From Lachnospiraceae bacterium (GTDB lineage: Bacteria > Bacillota > Clostridia > Lachnospirales > Lachnospiraceae), in the NCBI GenBank assembly GCA_002892395.1, contig NBBL01000003.1:186001-250000 (forward strand): DNA of 64,000 bases, written 5' to 3'. A model generated the notes under the pieces. The model was not told the DNA's origin, searched no databases, and was given only the letters and a program-made list of their open reading frames with translations. Positions 15,291-24,468 of the stretch are shown here, piece after piece (positions within the stretch are counted from its first letter, which is position 1; every line of letters begins with the position of its first letter). A program made the translations under genes and the position numbers.

Positions 15291-16244
15291 ATGGATGCCA
15301 ACAATCTCAAATACTTTATCGCTGTCGCCCGGTGCGGTTCCATCAACCGGGCCGCAAAAGCCATGTATATCTCTCAGCCTCAGCTGAGCCACATCATAAA
15401 AAATATCGAATACGAGACCGGTCTCACTCTGTTTCGCCGGAGCCGTCAGGGTGTGTTACTCACCGCCGAAGGGAAGAAGTTTCTGGAGCACTGCTCCGTG
15501 ATTGAACAGGAAATGGACAATCTCCGCCACTTCGTCAACCGCGCCTCACAGTCCGCAGACCGGCGCCTTTTCGTCAGCATGACACGTTTTTCCCATACCT
15601 CCGAGTGTTTTCAGACCGTCTGCCGCAGCCACCAGGACGATCCTTCCTTTAACTGCAAGCTGAACGAGACCTCCTTTATCGGTGTTATCGATGACGTGGC
15701 TTCCTGCATTTCCGACATCGGCGTCCTGCATTTTTCCTCGGAAAATCAAGGCATTCTCACCCAGAGTTTTTCGGAAAAAAAGCTGAATTTTCAGCTGCTT
15801 GCCAGCTTCCGTCCTCAAATTTGCCTCTCGGAAAACCATCCCCTGATCGCCGCCGGTCACAGGGACGGAATTTCCATTGAAATGCTGAAGGATTACGGAT
15901 TTATCCGCTATGTCGATCAATATGATGATTTTCTCTATCGCATTCATTCCGACAACGGCGTAATGAACCTGAACGAATCCGCCAAAATCATCTACCTGAC
16001 GGATCGCCAAGGTCAAATGCGCCTTCTCTCCTCCACGGATTTTTTCACCATCGGAATTTCTGCATTCAATAATCAGGACGCGCTCTACGGCGTAATTTCC
16101 GTCCCAATTCAAAACTGCTCCGAACGCCTTCGCTTCGGTTACATCTTCCGCCAGGACACCACGCTGACGCATATGGAGGAGGAGTTTATCTGTGCACTGA
16201 AGGAGCGGTACGCCGCTCTCAAGGAACAGGATCCTTCCTGTTAA
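15291..16244 (+). CDS. LysR-family regulator, divergent from glsA
   Basis: A 317-residue LysR protein. The DNA-binding part is MDANNLKYFIAVARCGSINR, SQPQLSHIIKNIEYETG, LFRRSRQGVLLT; the effector domain follows from about residue 90. The ATG at 15291 has AAGAGG at 15280-15285 and matches the usual family start; the frame is open further upstream but has no ribosome site there. LysR genes commonly control a divergent neighbour, so glsA and its transporter are the likely targets. It resembles the LysR at 6493 in layout. The stop (16242-16244) interlocks with the thiM stop on the other strand within TTAA. Confidence 0.9.
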   Translation: MDANNLKYFIAVARCGSINRAAKAMYISQPQLSHIIKNIEYETGLTLFRRSRQGVLLTAEGKKFLEHCSVIEQEMDNLRHFVNRASQSADRRLFVSMTRFSHTSECFQTVCRSHQDDPSFNCKLNETSFIGVIDDVASCISDIGVLHFSSENQGILTQSFSEKKLNFQLLASFRPQICLSENHPLIAAGHRDGISIEMLKDYGFIRYVDQYDDFLYRIHSDNGVMNLNESAKIIYLTDRQGQMRLLSSTDFFTIGISAFNNQDALYGVISVPIQNCSERLRFGYIFRQDTTLTHMEEEFICALKERYAALKEQDPSC

Positions 16245-17089
16245 AGAACCGGGACCGGCGGCAGCACACTCAGCTTTGCTCCTTCCTCCATCTGTTTCTC
16301 TGTCATGGTTGAAATCGCGTCTATGAGATGCACGTGGTAGCTTCCCAGACCTTCTCCTGCCTTTGCCGCCTCCCCCGAAAGCTCCAGCATCCAAAGGGCG
16401 CAGAGTACTGCCTCCAGCGGCTTCGCCACCGACAGGTAGGCTGCAATCATGCAGTTCAAGATACATCCGGTACCGGTGAGTCTTCCCAGCTCTGCCGTTC
16501 CGTTTTCAACCGCAAAGCAGCGCACCCCGTCACTTACCACATCCACCTCTCCGCTGGCCACTGCAATGCAGTGCATGCTTGCCGCAGCCTGCCTGACGAT
16601 TTCCCCCATGGCTTCCACAGAGCCGCTGACGCGAAAGCTGACTCTGTCCCGGGGCGCCGTGTCCACTCCGCATCTCCCAAAGTCTGCCCCTGCCAAGGCG
16701 CGAATTTCCGAGGCGTTTCCCTTCACCACCGACGGGCGGCAGTCCCGGATCAGCCGCTTTGCCAAGTCCATGCGAAGCCCGCTGCAGGTCACCCCCACCG
16801 CATCCAACACGGAGGGGAGCCTTCTCGCTCTTGCTTCCTGTCCCGAAAGGAAGCAAGAGCGCATTCTCGCATCCGTGATGTTGGCAAGACTGATTCCAAG
16901 TGCCTCAGAAATCCCCGTGATCTCCGCTGCCTCCAGGGGATGCTCCGCCATGATGGGTCTCGCCCCGATGGCCAGGAGGACATTGGCACAGTCATTGATT
17001 GCAATGGGACTTGTGATGCAGTGAATCAGCGGATTCCGCTCTCTCAGCTGTTCTTTGGCCGTCAGTGCGGCTCTTAGGAGTGCTTTCAT
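16241..17089 (-). CDS. thiM: Hydroxyethylthiazole kinase
   Basis: Phosphorylates salvaged 4-methyl-5-hydroxyethylthiazole, giving the thiazole phosphate used by ThiE. It is a ribokinase-like fold protein of 282 residues. Motifs: NPLIHCITSPIAINDCAN at the N-terminus, VVKGNASEIRALAG, and the anion hole/catalytic GRLTGTGCILNC with the conserved Cys variant. The ATG at 17089 overlaps the thiW stop (ATGA), so I chose it over a longer upstream frame. With ThiW importing the thiazole and ThiE using it, this is a complete thiazole salvage route. Confidence 0.95.
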   Translation of the reverse strand: MKALLRAALTAKEQLRERNPLIHCITSPIAINDCANVLLAIGARPIMAEHPLEAAEITGISEALGISLANITDARMRSCFLSGQEARARRLPSVLDAVGVTCSGLRMDLAKRLIRDCRPSVVKGNASEIRALAGADFGRCGVDTAPRDRVSFRVSGSVEAMGEIVRQAAASMHCIAVASGEVDVVSDGVRCFAVENGTAELGRLTGTGCILNCMIAAYLSVAKPLEAVLCALWMLELSGEAAKAGEGLGSYHVHLIDAISTMTEKQMEEGAKLSVLPPVPVL

Positions 17090-17802
17090 GAATGGTTCCC
17101 TCGGTTTCTCAGCCAATACATGCCGCCGGCCAGAAAAAAAGCGGCCAGAACAACATATTTTATGTGGTTCACCCAAACACCGGGCCACGTTGTCAGGTGC
17201 TTACCAAGGATCACACAGGCCAGGTACGCAAACAGCCCCAGCACACCGATTCCAATGGCATCGTTCATCACCTCATCGCCGCCGGAATACACCCTGGAGC
17301 CCAACGCATTCTGAAATGCCCGGACAAGCCCCGCCTTCTGCATCTGCTTCAGCATAAAAAATGCCAGGCCTCCGCCGATCAAGGTTCCGGCAATAAAGGA
17401 CGGCACATAGAAAAACCAGCTGAGACCGGTTCTGCCCCATATTGCCGTCATGACCGGATAGGACAGCACCGCGCCGATGATTCCCGTTCCGATGACCTCC
17501 CCCAGAAAGGCAAAGATCAGCTGCCCCCGGGACAGGCGGTAGAGCATACCGGACAAAAATGCGCCGAAGATCGCTCCGGTTAGAGCAAGCGGCGGAATGG
17601 ACATGAACATCATCCGCAAAATCCCGATCAGAAGTGCGCAAAGAAGCGCGTAGTAGGGGCCGAGAAATACGGCGCAGGTCACATTGATCAGATGAGCCAT
17701 CGGGCACATCCCCTCCACCCGGAGAATCGGAGAGATGATGACGCCAAGCGCCACCATCATCGCCATAAAGGTCAATCTTGTCAGCTTTCGATTTGTCTGC
17801 AT
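17086..17802 (-). CDS. thiW: ThiW-like thiazole transporter, ECF-type S component, with C-terminal extension
   Basis: A membrane protein that probably binds and imports hydroxyethylthiazole as the substrate-specific part of an energy-coupling-factor transporter. The first 170 residues match ThiW: PILRVEGMCPMAHLINVTCAV, then FLGPYYALLCALLIGILR and AIFGAFLSGMLYRLSRG. From about residue 170 there is an added region with two further membrane segments (GIGVLGLFAYLACVIL and YVVLAAFFLAGGMYWL), unlike the usual 160-170-residue protein. The start at 17802 (MQTNRKLTRLTFM) was chosen because the upstream 16 codons are polar and lack a ribosome site. It is translationally coupled to thiM. Confidence 0.82.
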   Translation of the reverse strand: MQTNRKLTRLTFMAMMVALGVIISPILRVEGMCPMAHLINVTCAVFLGPYYALLCALLIGILRMMFMSIPPLALTGAIFGAFLSGMLYRLSRGQLIFAFLGEVIGTGIIGAVLSYPVMTAIWGRTGLSWFFYVPSFIAGTLIGGGLAFFMLKQMQKAGLVRAFQNALGSRVYSGGDEVMNDAIGIGVLGLFAYLACVILGKHLTTWPGVWVNHIKYVVLAAFFLAGGMYWLRNRGNHS

Positions 17803-17861
17803 AGGGTTCTCTTTTCCTTGGTCTTTTTGCTTTCCCCTCTTTGTTTCCATTCGATTTTACC

Positions 17862-17935
17862 ACAAAAGGATCCCCTTTGACACGCAGAGCCGGCGGGGGC
17901 TTACCCGGGTGCGCATCCTTTTCCACATTCAGAAG
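17862..17935 (-). other. Structured leader candidate upstream of thiW (no TPP riboswitch seen)
   Basis: AAAAGGAT and ATCCTTTT flank about 50 bases of GC-rich sequence and can pair as an outer stem on the minus strand. The TPP riboswitch signatures CTGAGA and CTGATC are absent. The element could control thiWM or be a terminator-like structure; I cannot assign it. Confidence 0.3.
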
Positions 17936-18015
17936 TACTCTGTTAAACAGCACCGCAGCTTCAACAAAATCAGAAATAAAAAGCTTCATGTTTTTGTAAA
18001 AAAGCACAATAAATC

Positions 18016-18043
18016 TTGAAAATAGAGGCTTGCGCTGTATAAT
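18016..18043 (+). promoter_or_regulatory. Promoter of cstA
   Basis: TTGAAA (18016-18021) and TATAAT (18038-18043) are 16 bases apart, about 70 bases upstream of the cstA start. Confidence 0.65.
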
Positions 18044-18114
18044 ATGTGTAAAGGAGGAAGATTATAACACTGTTTTCTGAAAAGTGCGTCACAAACGAAA
18101 AAAGGGGGAACATT

Positions 18115-19545
18115 ATGATTACGTTTCTGGTATGTCTTGGGCTTTTGATCACGGGATATCTCACCTACGGAACGCTGGTCGAGAATACCTTTGGTCCTGA
18201 TGACAGGGAGACGCCCGCCATCAGAATTAACGACGGTGTTGATTATGTGGTGTTGCCCGGCTGGAAGCTGTTTTTGGTGCAGCTTTTGAATATCGCCGGA
18301 CTCGGACCCATCTTCGGGCCTCTGACCGGCGCTATCTGGGGGCCCATTGTCTTCTTGTGGATCACCTTCGGCACCATCTTTGCCGGCGGTGTCCACGACT
18401 ACTTCTCCGGTATGCTCAGTGAGAGAAACGACGGCGCTTCCATCTCTGAGGTGACCGGGACCTACCTGGGGCCGGTGATGAAAAATGTCATGCGTGTGTT
18501 TGCCGTCGTTCTGCTGGTACTGATCGGAACCGTATTTGCCGTCGGTCCGGCGGGTCTGATCGTGGCACTCCTGGGAGATGTGGGAAGCGTCGGCGGGCTG
18601 CTGGTAAACAAGTACTTCTGGCTGGTCGTCATCCTGCTGTACTATTTAATTGCCACCTTCTGTCCGATTGATCAGATCATCGGAAGGATTTACCCGATTT
18701 TCGGCATCTGCCTCATCATCATGGCATTCGGTGTCGGCTTTGGCGTTCTCACCAAGGGCTACGTGATTCCGGAGCTTCCCTCACACTTCTATAACATGCA
18801 CCCCAAGGGAATGCCGATCTGGTCCTTTATGTTTATTACAGTCGCCTGCGGCGCAATCTCCGGCTTCCATGCGACCCAGTCCCCGCTGATGGCCAGATGC
18901 TTAAAGAGTGAGCGTCAGGGCCACTACGTTTTCTACGGTGCCATGGTGTCGGAAGGAATCATCGCTCTGATCTGGGCTGCGGCGGGATGCGCGATCTACG
19001 GCAGCGCGGATCTCTTGGCGGCAGGCGGCGGAAATCCGAACACGGTCTATGAAATCTGCAAGCGGACCATGGGCGGTGCCGGTGTCCTCCTGGCAATGCT
19101 GGGGGTCATTGCATGTCCGATTACCTCCGGAGATACGGCTTTCCGTTCCGCAAGACTGACCATTGCAGACTGGTTCAAGATTGACCAAAAGGATACGAAA
19201 AAGCGCGCCATGCTCACGCTCCCGATCCTCCTGGCAGGCGCTGCCATCTCCCAGCTTGATTACTCCATGGTCTGGAGATATTTCAGCTGGACCAACCAAA
19301 CCCTGGCGATGATCGTGCTCTGGGCTGCGTCCATGTACCTGTTCCGGGAAAAGAAGAACTACTGGATCACCGTGGTTCCCGCCACCTTCATGAGCGCTGT
19401 CTCCATGACCTATTTCTTCTGCGCACCGGAATGCCTCGGCGCCCTCGGCTTCACCACGGCTGTCGCTTATCCCGCAGGAATTCTCTTCGCAGTCCTGTTC
19501 CTCGGTCTGTTTGTGCGGGCGACGAGAAAGGCTGTAAAAGCATGA
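18115..19545 (+). CDS. cstA: CstA-family carbon starvation / pyruvate transporter
   Basis: A polytopic inner-membrane transporter of 476 residues. The CstA pattern is clear: GPIFGPLTGAIWGP, then FAGGVHDYFSGMLSERNDG, GAISGFHATQSPLMARC and CPITSGDTAFRSARL near the C-terminal third. Family members import pyruvate or short peptides during starvation. The length is that of the shorter clade, below the roughly 700 residues of E. coli CstA. It has a clear promoter and a strong ribosome site (AAAGGGGG before ATG 18115). An unknown membrane protein gene overlaps its stop. Confidence 0.93.
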   Translation: MITFLVCLGLLITGYLTYGTLVENTFGPDDRETPAIRINDGVDYVVLPGWKLFLVQLLNIAGLGPIFGPLTGAIWGPIVFLWITFGTIFAGGVHDYFSGMLSERNDGASISEVTGTYLGPVMKNVMRVFAVVLLVLIGTVFAVGPAGLIVALLGDVGSVGGLLVNKYFWLVVILLYYLIATFCPIDQIIGRIYPIFGICLIIMAFGVGFGVLTKGYVIPELPSHFYNMHPKGMPIWSFMFITVACGAISGFHATQSPLMARCLKSERQGHYVFYGAMVSEGIIALIWAAAGCAIYGSADLLAAGGGNPNTVYEICKRTMGGAGVLLAMLGVIACPITSGDTAFRSARLTIADWFKIDQKDTKKRAMLTLPILLAGAAISQLDYSMVWRYFSWTNQTLAMIVLWAASMYLFREKKNYWITVVPATFMSAVSMTYFFCAPECLGALGFTTAVAYPAGILFAVLFLGLFVRATRKAVKA

Positions 19546-20585
19546 TGTTTCTGCATGCGCTCGGGAACGGAACCCTTCCGGATGAAGACTTGCATCAGGA
19601 CAAGAAGCAGTGCACAAAAATTGAGCGCATCGGAATCGGTGCGAAGGCAATTTACCTGAATGGGTTTTTTCTGGATCGCGCATATTACATTCCGTTTTCC
19701 CAGGTTCGGCGCATTTATAAACGAGTCGCCCTGTCCAAGGGGGGCTATACCGGAAAGGGGCTGTTCGCCAGCATCCCTTACCTGGTGGTAGAATATGATC
19801 ATTCCTCCGAAAAGCAAGTTCAGTTCCGCTACGAGCAGCTGGTTGATGCTGCGTTAGAGGAAATTGGCGCCCGCTTTCCACCCATTCCGCTGCACAGCGA
19901 AGAGGCAGAGCGAAGGCTCCGGGAAGCGGAGGAGGCGGAAGCAAAACGATACAAAAAGAATCTGTCTCCCCAAGCCCGACACACGATTGCCTGCCTGAAC
20001 AAAGCGGAGCTTCGCCTGGAAGCACGTCCGGAATTATACCGCGCACTCACCAAGGCAGCGCGCACCAAGCGCATGGTGGGCTACACCAATCCGTTTTACC
20101 GGCACTTATTTTACCTGATTTTACTGGCATCCGCTGCCGCGCTCTTTTTCGGGCTGTATCTGTACCGGGAGCGCCCCAACTTCAGCACCTGCTTTGTCCT
20201 GTTCGGCTTCGCTGCCATTTTTCTTTCGATTGCACTCCGTGTGCGTCCCACGGGTCGGCGGAACAAAGAGGAGGCAGAGCTGGATTGGGTTCGCGCAGTC
20301 AAGGACATGGAGATCTACCTGACTGCAGGATCCGAGGCTCAGGGAACCGGTCCGCAGGGAGAAGGCAACCCGTCTTTTCCACTTCCTCCCCAATATGCAC
20401 ACCCGTTCTCGCTTCGGCGTATGATCCGGGTCATCCGGGAGGGACGGGCCGAATCCTCGGACGAAGCACTGGCTGTGTTAAAGAAGGATTTACAGGCGTT
20501 AAATTCTTCCGTGGAGGTCTCCCAGCGGGACTACGATGAGGTGGTGGCAATTAAACCCATGTTTCTCTGCATGGATTATCGGTAA
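19542..20585 (+). CDS. Unknown membrane protein translationally coupled to cstA
   Basis: About 347 residues, starting at an ATG that overlaps the cstA stop codon (a second ATG follows immediately). The N-terminal 110 residues look like a PH-like or YcxB-type cytosolic domain (IERIGIGAKAIYLNGFFLDR, VEYDHSSEKQVQFRY). A Glu/Ala/Arg-rich helix follows (SEEAERRLREAEEAEAKRY), then two membrane segments near residues 187-205 and 211-227. The C-terminal 100 residues are soluble. I do not recognise a family. Tight coupling suggests a partner or regulator of the CstA transporter. The strong hairpin downstream ends the transcript. Confidence 0.7.
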   Translation: MMFLHALGNGTLPDEDLHQDKKQCTKIERIGIGAKAIYLNGFFLDRAYYIPFSQVRRIYKRVALSKGGYTGKGLFASIPYLVVEYDHSSEKQVQFRYEQLVDAALEEIGARFPPIPLHSEEAERRLREAEEAEAKRYKKNLSPQARHTIACLNKAELRLEARPELYRALTKAARTKRMVGYTNPFYRHLFYLILLASAAALFFGLYLYRERPNFSTCFVLFGFAAIFLSIALRVRPTGRRNKEEAELDWVRAVKDMEIYLTAGSEAQGTGPQGEGNPSFPLPPQYAHPFSLRRMIRVIREGRAESSDEALAVLKKDLQALNSSVEVSQRDYDEVVAIKPMFLCMDYR

Positions 20586-20617
20586 GCGCCATTTCCCGCT
20601 GTGGCAGGAGAAGGAAA

Positions 20618-20670
20618 AGAGGGGTGTGAGGGAATCCCGGGGATTCCCTCACACCCCTCTTCTGATTTTT
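20618..20670. terminator. Strong bidirectional terminator between cstA operon and ilvD
   Basis: A perfect 20-bp stem (20618-20637 and 20641-20660) with a 3-base loop separates two converging transcripts. TTTTT follows at 20666-20670 on the + strand, and TTTTCCTT follows on the minus strand. Confidence 0.9.
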
Positions 20671-20671
20671 C

Positions 20672-22414
20672 TCAATACTTAAGATAAGCGCCTTCCATCG
20701 GACTCGCCGCATGTTCGCTGAACATGCGAAGCACGCCGCTTCGATATGCCGCGGGACGCGGCGTCCACTGCGCCTTTCGTCTTTTCAGAATGGCTTCCAT
20801 TTCTTCGGCAGTGCAGCGCTCTCCCCCCACACCGATGATATTTAAGCTTCTCTTTTCAATGTCAATCTCAATCAGATCATCCGGCTCCACCAAGGCAATC
20901 GGCCCCCCTGCCGCCGCTTCCGGGCTGCAGTGTCCGATCACAGGTCCCGTGGAAGCTCCGGAGAATCTTCCGTCTGTAATCAGCGCAATGCTTCTCCCCA
21001 GCTCCGGATCGGAGCTAATAGCCTCTGACGTGTAGAACATTTCCGGCATACCGCTCCCCTTCGGCCCCTCGTAGCGGATGAAAACCGCATCTCCCTTTTG
21101 TACCTTATGATGCAGCACCGCCTCCAAACAGGCCTCCTCACTGTCAAAGGGGCGCGCCCTCAGCACAGCGGAAAACATTTCCTTCGGACATGCGGTGTGC
21201 TTTATCACCGCACCGCCGGGCGCCAGATTGCCAAACAGCACTGCAATGCTGCCCTCCCTTCCCAGAGGCCGGGTTACGGGGCGGATGATATCCTCCCTTT
21301 GAACGGTGATTCCGTATTTCCGATTTGCTTCTTCCAGCCAGTGCTGACACCTTTCGTAAAATCCGCTCTGTTTCAGCTCCTCCAGATTCTCTCCCAGTGT
21401 CTTTCCGGTGACCGTCCGCGCATTCAAATGCAGGACATCCCGAAGCTCTTCCATAATCGCAGGCACACCCCCTGCGTAATAAAAGAATTCCGCAGGCCAC
21501 TTCCCGGCCGGACGCACATCCAGAAGATAGTTCGCCCCCCGGTGCAAACAGTCAAAATCTGCGCCGCTTAACCTGATCCCATACTCATGCGCCAATGCCG
21601 GAAGGTGCAGCAGCGCATTGGTACTCCCGGAAATTGCCGCATGGATCAAAATGGCATTTTCAAAGCTTTCTCCGGTCACAATATCCCTCGGTCTCAGCCC
21701 GCTCCTTGCCAGTTCCACAGCTCGCCTGCCGGCACGATATGCATATTCCTTCAAATCCGGACTCGTGGCAGGAAGCAGCGCACTTCCCGGCAGGGACAAT
21801 CCAAGAGCCTCCGCCATGACCTGCATGGTTGTTGCAGTGCCGATGAAGCTGCAGGCGCCGCAGCTGGGACAGGCATTCCGCTTCGCCCAGTTTAACGTTT
21901 CCTCACTGATCTCGCCGCGCTCATATTTCGCATTGTACATACCGAACTGCTCCAGCGTAAGCAGCTCAGGTCCCGCACTCATGGTTCCTCCCGTCACCAT
22001 GAGGGAAGGAATGTTCACACGGGCCATGCCCATCAAATTGCCCGGCATCCCCTTGTCACAGCTGGAAATAAAAATACCCCCGTCAAATGGTGTGGCATTC
22101 TCGTGGATCTCGATCATGTTCGCAATCATTTCCCGGCTCACCAGACTGTAATTAATGCCGTCCGTTCCCTGACTCTCTCCGTCGCAGATGTCCGTGCAGA
22201 AGTACTTTGCGCCCCTTCCTCCCGCCTCCCGGATTCCCCGCTGTGCCTCGTTTACCAGATCAATCAGATGCCCGCTGCCGGGATGACTGTCTCCATAGGT
22301 GCTTTCAATGATAATCTGGGGCAGAGAGAGCTCCTCCTCCCTCCATCCTGTTCCGATCCGCAGCGGATCCAGCTCCGGTGCCAACTTTCGCATTTTCTGA
22401 CTGATCAATTCCAT
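20672..22414 (-). CDS. IlvD/Edd-family dehydratase, probable sugar-acid dehydratase
   Basis: An iron-sulfur dehydratase of 580 residues. Family marks are the substrate/metal segment TDICDGESQGTDGINYSLVS, SSCDKGMPGNLMG, and ACPSCGACSFIGTATTMQ; the Cys residues ligate the cluster. The C-terminal domain has LFGNLAPGGAVIKHTA and ITDGRFSGASTGPVIGH. The family includes IlvD (branched-chain amino acids), Edd and aldonate dehydratases. Because the gene lies at the end of a TRAP transporter operon and no ilv genes are nearby, a sugar-acid or similar 2,3-dihydroxy acid is the more likely substrate. The substrate cannot be read from the sequence. Confidence 0.88.
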   Translation of the reverse strand: MELISQKMRKLAPELDPLRIGTGWREEELSLPQIIIESTYGDSHPGSGHLIDLVNEAQRGIREAGGRGAKYFCTDICDGESQGTDGINYSLVSREMIANMIEIHENATPFDGGIFISSCDKGMPGNLMGMARVNIPSLMVTGGTMSAGPELLTLEQFGMYNAKYERGEISEETLNWAKRNACPSCGACSFIGTATTMQVMAEALGLSLPGSALLPATSPDLKEYAYRAGRRAVELARSGLRPRDIVTGESFENAILIHAAISGSTNALLHLPALAHEYGIRLSGADFDCLHRGANYLLDVRPAGKWPAEFFYYAGGVPAIMEELRDVLHLNARTVTGKTLGENLEELKQSGFYERCQHWLEEANRKYGITVQREDIIRPVTRPLGREGSIAVLFGNLAPGGAVIKHTACPKEMFSAVLRARPFDSEEACLEAVLHHKVQKGDAVFIRYEGPKGSGMPEMFYTSEAISSDPELGRSIALITDGRFSGASTGPVIGHCSPEAAAGGPIALVEPDDLIEIDIEKRSLNIIGVGGERCTAEEMEAILKRRKAQWTPRPAAYRSGVLRMFSEHAASPMEGAYLKY

Positions 22415-22578
22415 GATTCCCTCTCCTCACACGATCTCTGATTCCGGCTGCTGTGCCGGACAGATCGCTGCTTCCCTCGCTGGTTCCATGCTAACGCAGC
22501 CCTCTGCTCACTTCTTTGCATACTTCTCTGCGCACTTCTCGGTGTCCTGTCCGTTTTTCTCCCCTGCCGCTTCTCCCG

Positions 22579-23859
22579 CTATGAAACCAAGGCGGGAAGC
22601 GCCGTGCTAAGCGGCGGGCAGTATGCCACCATCATCATCACAACAAAAAACAGGAGAATCAGCGGTCCCATATCCTTGACCAGCACGGAGAGCGGCACAT
22701 CTCCCACCGAACTGGCAATAAACAGGGTTGCCCCCACCGGAGGTGTGATCCCCCCGAAAATAAATGTCATGACCATGACAATCCCGAAATGAATGGGATC
22801 AAAGCCCAGTGCAGCCGCCAGCGGCTGGAAAATCGGAACCATGATGATGGCTGCCGGTGTCGTATCCATAAAGCAGCCGATCAGCATCATAGCCAGGATC
22901 ATCAAAAAAAGAATCAGATATACATTGGTCGTAAGGCCTGTGATCCAGATGCTCATTTGATTCGGAATCTTCAAGATTGCAATGCAGTAGCTGAACACGG
23001 AGGTCGCAGCAAAAATCAGAGAGCTCTGCCCCACCGTAAATGCGGTGGATCTCAGGGTTTCGTACAGCTCTCTTATGTGAAACTCCCGATAGTAGAACGC
23101 GCCGATCAGGATGCCGTAAAGGCCGGCGACAGCCCCTGCTTCTGTGGCAGTAAATACACCGGAGAGGGTTCCGCCGATGATAATCCCCGGCATAATCAGC
23201 GCAGGGACCGCATCCTTTGCAGAATCCAACAGCCGTTTCCCGGAGAACGTCGTCCGGTAATTGCCGTCACAGCGCTCCGGGTCCCGTTTTGCCTTGCAGT
23301 AACAGAATATCATCTGGGAGAGCGAAATCATCAATCCCGGAATTACGCCGGCCACAAATAATTTTCCGCAGGAAATGCCTGTAATCGAGGAATATAAAAC
23401 CATAAGAATAGAAGGCGGGATGATGGAGCCGATGGTAGCAGACGCGCAGGTGATTGCCGTTGCGTAGGATCTGGAATATCCCGCCTCTGTCATACCCGCA
23501 ATCTCCATTACGCCCAGCGAAGCCACATCTGCGGAGGTGGAGCCCGAAATACCGGCAAACAGGGTGGATGCCAGCACGTTAACCAGCGCAAGTCCCCCCG
23601 GTAAAAAGCCCACAATTTCCGATGCAAAATTAAAAATCCGTCTTGTGATCCCGCAGCGATTCATGATTTCTCCCGCAAAAATGTAAAGCGGAATGGCCAT
23701 AAGCGTAAAATTATCCGCACCGGCAAACATGCGCTGCGGAACCGTCAACAAATCGGCTCCGCGGGTCATTAAATAGGCAACAGAGGAGATCCCCATCACG
23801 GCAGCGACCGGAATTCCCAGCAGTAAAAGTCCAAAAAAAGTAACCAGCAGCACTGTCAT
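22579..23859 (-). CDS. dctM: TRAP transporter large permease subunit (DctM)
   Basis: The large membrane subunit of a tripartite ATP-independent periplasmic-type transporter, 426 residues with about 12 membrane segments. Typical stretches are LLLLGIPVAAVMG at the start, STLFAGISGSTSADVASLG, IPPSILMVLY and FGGITPPVGATLF. It drives uptake of an organic acid with a sodium gradient. Its start overlaps the dctQ stop by 4 bases. The dehydratase gene follows after 164 bases. Confidence 0.95.
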   Translation of the reverse strand: MTVLLVTFFGLLLLGIPVAAVMGISSVAYLMTRGADLLTVPQRMFAGADNFTLMAIPLYIFAGEIMNRCGITRRIFNFASEIVGFLPGGLALVNVLASTLFAGISGSTSADVASLGVMEIAGMTEAGYSRSYATAITCASATIGSIIPPSILMVLYSSITGISCGKLFVAGVIPGLMISLSQMIFCYCKAKRDPERCDGNYRTTFSGKRLLDSAKDAVPALIMPGIIIGGTLSGVFTATEAGAVAGLYGILIGAFYYREFHIRELYETLRSTAFTVGQSSLIFAATSVFSYCIAILKIPNQMSIWITGLTTNVYLILFLMILAMMLIGCFMDTTPAAIIMVPIFQPLAAALGFDPIHFGIVMVMTFIFGGITPPVGATLFIASSVGDVPLSVLVKDMGPLILLFFVVMMMVAYCPPLSTALPALVS

Positions 23860-24368
23860 GCCAGAATGTCCTCCGCTTCTTCATGATTCGTGTGCTTTTT
23901 CCCGCACTGAAAGGCCAATCCATTTACCAGCGATTCAAAACAGATACCCGCGCTTCCGATGAACATAATGGCATAGGGAACTGCCATGGGGATCTGCATC
24001 GCCGAGGATTTCACCGCGACGCTGGCAAGTGTCATGCGCAGCGTCTGCGCGCTGAGCAGTCCAAAGAACAGTGTCATCAAAAGGCGTCCCGCCTGCTCCG
24101 TCACAAACCGGAGCTTAGGCGGCAGCATGCCCACAAGAAAATCAACCTGGATATGCCTGTCCTCCCGGGTTGTGATAATGGCCCCCAGAAAAATAATGGA
24201 GACAAAGCAGTATCGTCCCAGCTCCACAGAACATGTAATCGGCCGGTTCAGAAAATAACGGGTAAACACATTTAAATTGGTGATTCCAAACATCAGCAGA
24301 AACAGAATGACGATCAGGTACGTCACGACCTTCTGCGTCGCCGCCTGAAATTTCTGAAATGCTGTCAT
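23856..24368 (-). CDS. dctQ: TRAP transporter small permease subunit (DctQ)
   Basis: The small membrane subunit, 170 residues with four membrane segments. Family marks are NLNVFTRYFLNRPITCSVELGRY spread over residues 27-50 and ITTREDRHIQVDFLV near 65. It forms the permease with DctM. The gene is separated from dctP by about 100 bases containing a hairpin that likely lowers expression of the permease relative to the binding protein. Confidence 0.93.
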   Translation of the reverse strand: MTAFQKFQAATQKVVTYLIVILFLLMFGITNLNVFTRYFLNRPITCSVELGRYCFVSIIFLGAIITTREDRHIQVDFLVGMLPPKLRFVTEQAGRLLMTLFFGLLSAQTLRMTLASVAVKSSAMQIPMAVPYAIMFIGSAGICFESLVNGLAFQCGKKHTNHEEAEDILA

Positions 24369-24422
24369 TTTATCCTCCGGTCATGGGAAGCTTACCCCAT
24401 ACAGTCCGCATTCTTTCATAAA

Positions 24423-24451
24423 AGCCGGGCGGAAAATGCGCCCGGCTGTCT
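24423..24451 (-). terminator. Attenuating hairpin between dctP and dctQ
   Basis: A perfect 9-bp stem AGCCGGGCG/CGCCCGGCT (24447-24439 and 24431-24423) is followed on the minus strand by TTTTATG. Its position after the binding-protein gene fits partial termination. Confidence 0.7.
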
Positions 24452-24468
24452 CACGCAAGCTTTTGTTG

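Noticed and set aside
17850-17960. Possible TPP riboswitch upstream of thiW
   Set aside because: None of the conserved TPP aptamer segments (CTGAGA, ACCTGATC) are present; only an inverted repeat was seen.
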